From Scatophagus argus (Eukaryota > Chordata > Actinopteri > Scatophagidae): 64,000 bases of DNA. The stretch is taken from contig NC_058499.1 of NCBI RefSeq assembly GCF_020382885.2, positions 3,716,001 to 3,780,000 on the forward strand, given 5' to 3'. Below, piece after piece: positions 60,001 through 64,000 of this stretch (within the stretch, counting starts at the first letter, position 1; each line of letters begins with the position of its first letter). The notes beneath the pieces were generated by a model, which saw only the letters and a list, made by a program, of their open reading frames with translations, made no database searches and had not been told where the DNA came from. Made by a program: the position numbers and the translations under genes.

Positions 60001-61786
60001 TATTTTTGTGGTAGTCCTTTGTGTTAGTGACTGTATAATTGTACTGCATGAACCAACACAGAACCACACAACTAGAAGTAAGCGGCATTCAGAAAATTTG
60101 CTCACTATGCCAATATTTATCATCGATTTAATATTAATTTATTATTAATATTAATATTTTTTTCCACAGCAGCAAAATAACTTGCAGTAACTGTTTCCCA
60201 GACTCTGATAGTGTCAGCCCACGAGCAGATGAACAGATGTGTTTAATGACAGAAATGTTTATGTTTGTGTGCATGTGTGTGTGTGTGTGTGTGTGTGTCT
60301 CCTGTGCAGAGGTGTGAGAAGCTGACTCTGCTGTTGTACTGTCACACACTCAGTGCTCCGTTCCATGAACCTGTCAGCCCCCTGGTCAGTCCAACAGATT
60401 TACATTAAAATCTCTACTAATCTTTAATACTCTAACATGTTTACTTTGTAGAAACTACATTTAATAAAACAACATGACTGTACAGAACAGCATTTAAAAA
60501 ATGCAGTCAGGAAGATGTTGTTCAGTGACACGTTAACGTTATGTCTGTTTCCCAAATTCCGAATGTTACACTTTTCTATCACAACAGCTTCTTTTTGAAC
60601 TTTCACCACATAAACATAAGAGTGAACAAATGCTTCTGTTGCCAACATCACATTTAACTTTTTTTTCCACATACTGTAAATCAAACAGAACGAAGCAACC
60701 CCTTAGAAAGAATTCATCACAGCACAGAGTTTTGGTAGTGTGTAATGGTTATAACAACTTACCTAAGAAAACACTGGCTTATTGCATTGTAACGCTCCAG
60801 TTAGCTTTCATAACAAACTGCGGTGTTGAAATGAAACCAGTCTCTGCTACAGTGATGTCATCTCTGTGAATGTGCTCCAGGCCCGAAACTACTACCAGAT
60901 CATCAAGAGGCCTATCGACCTGTCAGTGATCCGCAGGAAGCTGGACAGGAGCAACACTCTGCACTACTTCACTGCCGAGCAGTTTGTCGATGACGTCCTG
61001 CTGATGTTCAAGAACTGCGCTACATTCAACTACGTAAGAATTTGAGTGGATTTTCCTCTTTAATCTAATTTCTGCTGTAATTGAATCAATTCTGCGCCAT
61101 AGCCTGCGGCAGTAAGCTCCACATGTAGCAGAAAACTGGGCCACTTTTTCAATTTGATTTAAGTAGAGACGAGCAATCAGTCTGTGTCCATCTCCTTTAA
61201 ATATTACATCTCAGGTGATTTGGATTCTGACATTTTAACCTCAGCCGAGTCCTCAGCCACGCTGGAGGTCGCACTTCAAGCTGCAGGCTAATGTCAGCAC
61301 GCTGATGTTCACAGTGACTGACAGTGCTGGCAAGGTGCATTGCTGTATGTTTATTTAGTTACTCATCTCGGATTAGCCTGTCATCATGTTAACATTTAAT
61401 TATTAGCACTAAACACACAAAAAAACATTATTTCAGGCTCGTAACAGTCACAGACAAGGTGTTTTTTTCTGGATATTCCAAAAATACAACAAAAAGCAAA
61501 ACCAAAATAAAAGCTTCCTAAGCTCCTTACCTAAACTAGAAAAACAGCTTTTGATTTGCATTTCTCTCCCTTTGCTGTGCAGCCAGACTCAGAGGTGGCC
61601 CAGGCCGGTCGAAACCTCGAGGTGTATTTCTCGAGCAAACTGAAGGAGATTTTTCCTGACCAGACATTCCCATCTGCCAGCCAGGACATGACGGACAGAG
61701 CTCGCCTCCGCTGGCTCGGCAGGAAGAGAAGAGAAAACTACAGGAAGAAGAGATACGTGTTTAGTGGGAAGAAATATTACCTTTAG
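57042..61786 (+). CDS. trim66: TRIM66-type PHD finger-bromodomain protein (no RBCC seen)
   Basis: TRIM66 (TIF1-delta) is a nuclear chromatin reader and corepressor. Seven coding exons join in phase: 57042-57157, 57858-58044, 58136-58740, 59591-59714, 60310-60384, 60881-61033, 61583-61786, giving 487 residues from the ATG at 57042 (G at -3 and +4). PVVSLERL near residue 60 matches human PYVRLERL. After an acidic stretch, a full C4-H-C3 PHD finger runs from about 267 ([19 protein letters not shown]) to 315 (WVCTLC). The bromodomain spans about 345-455 with [20 protein letters not shown] and [13 protein letters not shown], keeping the Asn that reads acetyl-lysine. Human TRIM66 has about 1,200 residues with B-box and coiled coil; these were not found upstream. 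A phase-compatible Gln-rich exon may lie at 56654-56842, so the true start could be further 5'. It is divergent from rpl27a. Confidence 0.85.
57195..57300 (+). repeat. Dispersed teleost repeat, copy g
   Basis: ATACTTAAGTAAATGTACTT and nearby bases fit the family, degraded, in the first intron of the TRIM66-type gene. Confidence 0.4.
60273..60298 (+). repeat. (GT)n microsatellite before bromodomain exon
   Basis: Thirteen GT units ending 11 bp before the 60310 exon; the acceptor follows as CTCCTGTGCAG. Confidence 0.93.
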
Positions 61787-62483
61787 CTTGTTGAAACAAA
61801 ACACAAAGAACCGTGTGTTGCCAGAGTCTTTCAGTTAATGCAGAACATGTTGAGGTGAAGCAAACTGTTACAAACATTTTGTACTTTTACTTTTCCATGA
61901 TGAAAAGCAAATGATGGGGAACCAGGCAGGTCATTTAATGTTTTCCCAGAATTTCAGTCATTGTTTTTATTCTAAAGGATTCATACTGGTTAAGAATTAA
62001 ATCTGCCAAATGTAAACTGATCAGATTATTTTGGATATTCTGAAAAATGTTTAGTAGTAAATGTGTCATTGAACATTTTCAAGTGAAAATGAGGAAAAGT
62101 TAGGAGGGTATTTATGTGCTGCTTGGGTTTTCTGATTTGTGTGATGTGTTTTACATTTGGTTTATTTATTTATTCTTAAGGTTAAACCAGGTCCTCAACG
62201 CTCCAAGCCATCAAGGTAATACGAGAATTCTTGCACCTGGTTTTCTACTTTTTTTATAGTATGCATTGGTTTTTTTTCTTGGCCATTAATTTCTTTTAAC
62301 AAGATAAAAGAAAAGTGAAGGGGACACTGTTACTGTTTTCAAAGGGTTTTGCCATTCTTATAAAAAGAGAGTACATATAACTCAAAATGTACAAAGAAAA
62401 ACTCTACAAAGCCCCCCAAAAGGTTACAGACAGACTCTTATATAACATTGAGTCCAAACAAGCTGGGACACAGTGTACACATA

Positions 62484-62489
62484 AATAAA
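62484..62489 (+). terminator. Candidate poly(A) signal of the TRIM66-type gene
   Basis: AATAAA about 700 bp after the stop. The sequence 61787-62483 is AT-rich with no gene signal and is read as 3' UTR. Confidence 0.35.
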
Positions 62490-62499
62490 AGCAAATGCG

Positions 62500-64000
62500 A
62501 TAATTTGCTAATCCTTGTGACATACATTCAAATTAAAGGATTTTTTTCAGTCGATCTTGTCTGGTATAAAAGTTCTTCACCCAGATATGACACTTAGTGG
62601 AGAGTTCACTTGGATAAACGGATAAAAGACATTCTTAAAATGTATAAACCGACACCAAAACAAATTCAAGCTTATGTACTTACTACTTACTGAAGTAAAA
62701 CTGGAGGTTAAAAGCCTTAGCACACTGAAAAAAATCCACTGTCCCGGAAATAATGAGCTAAGAATTATACTGAGTGACATTTTAATCATTTCCTAACATT
62801 GAGATAAGCAGAGCATAATTACTTCCTCAGGTTTCTTTTGTAAGTGGATTTACAAACTGGATTTACAAAATGTTACAAAAAAACAGGGTTTTTAGGTTTA
62901 TTATTATTATTTTTGGTTTTGTCGTTTGTCAGTGTGCTTCTCCTGGCAGTCTTTGTTACTATGCACTACTACCCCTCTAGGGGGCGCACTCACACCTTGG
63001 CCTTTGCTGTTTTGCTCAGAATTGCAAAATGACCCCAAGCAAAGCGATAAAATTATATATGATATGAACCCAGAATTTAATTTAGTCAATTTAGTCATTT
63101 TTGTGTTGTTTTGTTACACCTGAGTCGTGTGTCTTTACAGACTTCCTATTGAAAAGTCTGGACGGCATGTCTCAATGTGGACGCACGTTTCTAATCTTTA
63201 TGAGAAAATTTTTGTGAAAACTCATCGTGAACTCCTCCACTTGCATCCACTTTGTTTTTATTTTTGTAAAAATGTATTAAAAAAAAGTAAATGTTTACAT
63301 TTTTAGAGGACTACAAAAATACATTCTCCATCAAAGCAGACTGATTTTAGTTGATTTTATTTACAACTTAATGACATTTACAACTGCAGAAATAATGAAA
63401 TTCTGCAAAAATAATTTAATAAACCAAGAACTTCTCACATTATAAAGAGAAACTGAACACATATTCTTTTTGTCATAGTGGCAGCCATAGAAACTTGAGG
63501 CTACATTTCTTAAACTGAGTGTCAGATTGATAACTGAAAGAAGTACAGGCTGCTTTCCTTTTGTGTTTTCTTTGGAGCTACCTCTAAATAATAATTACAA
63601 CTCTGATCTACCCTGTGCGGATTCGTCTAGTAGCAGACGTGACAGCTGTTGTTTCTCCTGGACTCTGCCGCAGTCCTTGGTGGTCTGCTCGCTGTGTGTT
63701 GTTGCTTTCAGTTTTTTGATTGTGGTTTTTCAATTTTCAGCTCCTGAACATGATATTCATTTTTTAATAAGTGCTCCAGGACATTTTATTCTTCCAGTGT
63801 GCTTTGTTAAACAGGAAAGAGCATAAATTGACTGCCATTAGTGCCAGACAGCTCATACTTTCATACTATTTTTCCAGAATGTACTTATATGAAATATAAT
63901 CTGTCAGAACAGCTGCATCATGAATGCTGCTTTTACTTGCTGAACCAAATAAAATACATTCAGATGGACAAAATCTGTTGCAATCCCTGACAAAACCCAG
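62500..64000. other. 3' flank of the TRIM66-type gene, nothing recognised
   Basis: AT-rich sequence with several AATAAA hexamers, the last near 63949. No exon of the human neighbour STK33 was recognised. Confidence 0.4.

Overview
The window is nuclear DNA from a ray-finned (teleost) fish. It holds intron-split vertebrate genes with GT-AG introns, dispersed tRNA-derived SINEs, a Tc1-like transposon remnant, LINE 3' tails, a common teleost dispersed repeat and many CA/CT microsatellites. The gene set matches the human 11p15.4 neighbourhood, with consistent relative strands but several human neighbours missing. Exon limits below come from hand-read splice sites, reading phase and remembered family sequences; nothing was aligned by computer.

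Layout: 1-20.3 kb is the minus-strand swap70 gene (nine 5' coding exons; the 3' exons lie left of the window), with long introns full of simple repeats. 20.4-22 kb is intergenic, with an unexplained CpG-rich patch. 22-27.9 kb is wee1 (minus, ten coding exons). 28.6-38.7 kb is znf143 (minus, fourteen coding exons), with two SINEs in opposite orientation in its introns and a ZNF143-like site near its presumed promoter. 38.8-41.3 kb is mostly gene-free. 41.38-43.3 kb is nrip3 (plus). 45.1-49.0 kb is a C11orf16-like gene (plus) with vWA and DUF4537 regions and a tRNA-Val(AAC) in its first visible intron. 49.4-50.8 kb is akip1 (minus), tail-to-tail with it. 52.4-55.4 kb is rpl27a (minus), complete, with an H/ACA snoRNA in an intron. 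57.0-61.8 kb is a TRIM66-type gene (plus) with PHD finger and bromodomain but no RING/B-box/coiled-coil found. 61.8-64 kb is its 3' UTR and flank.

These genes do not form one pathway. wee1 is the G2/M kinase, znf143 a zinc-finger activator of snRNA and mRNA promoters, rpl27a a ribosomal protein, swap70 a PH-domain actin/Rac regulator, akip1 a PKA-interacting protein, and trim66 a chromatin reader. Their grouping reflects conserved synteny. The less routine items are the vWA+DUF4537 gene, the RBCC-less TRIM66 locus, the nested small-RNA genes and some splicing oddities.
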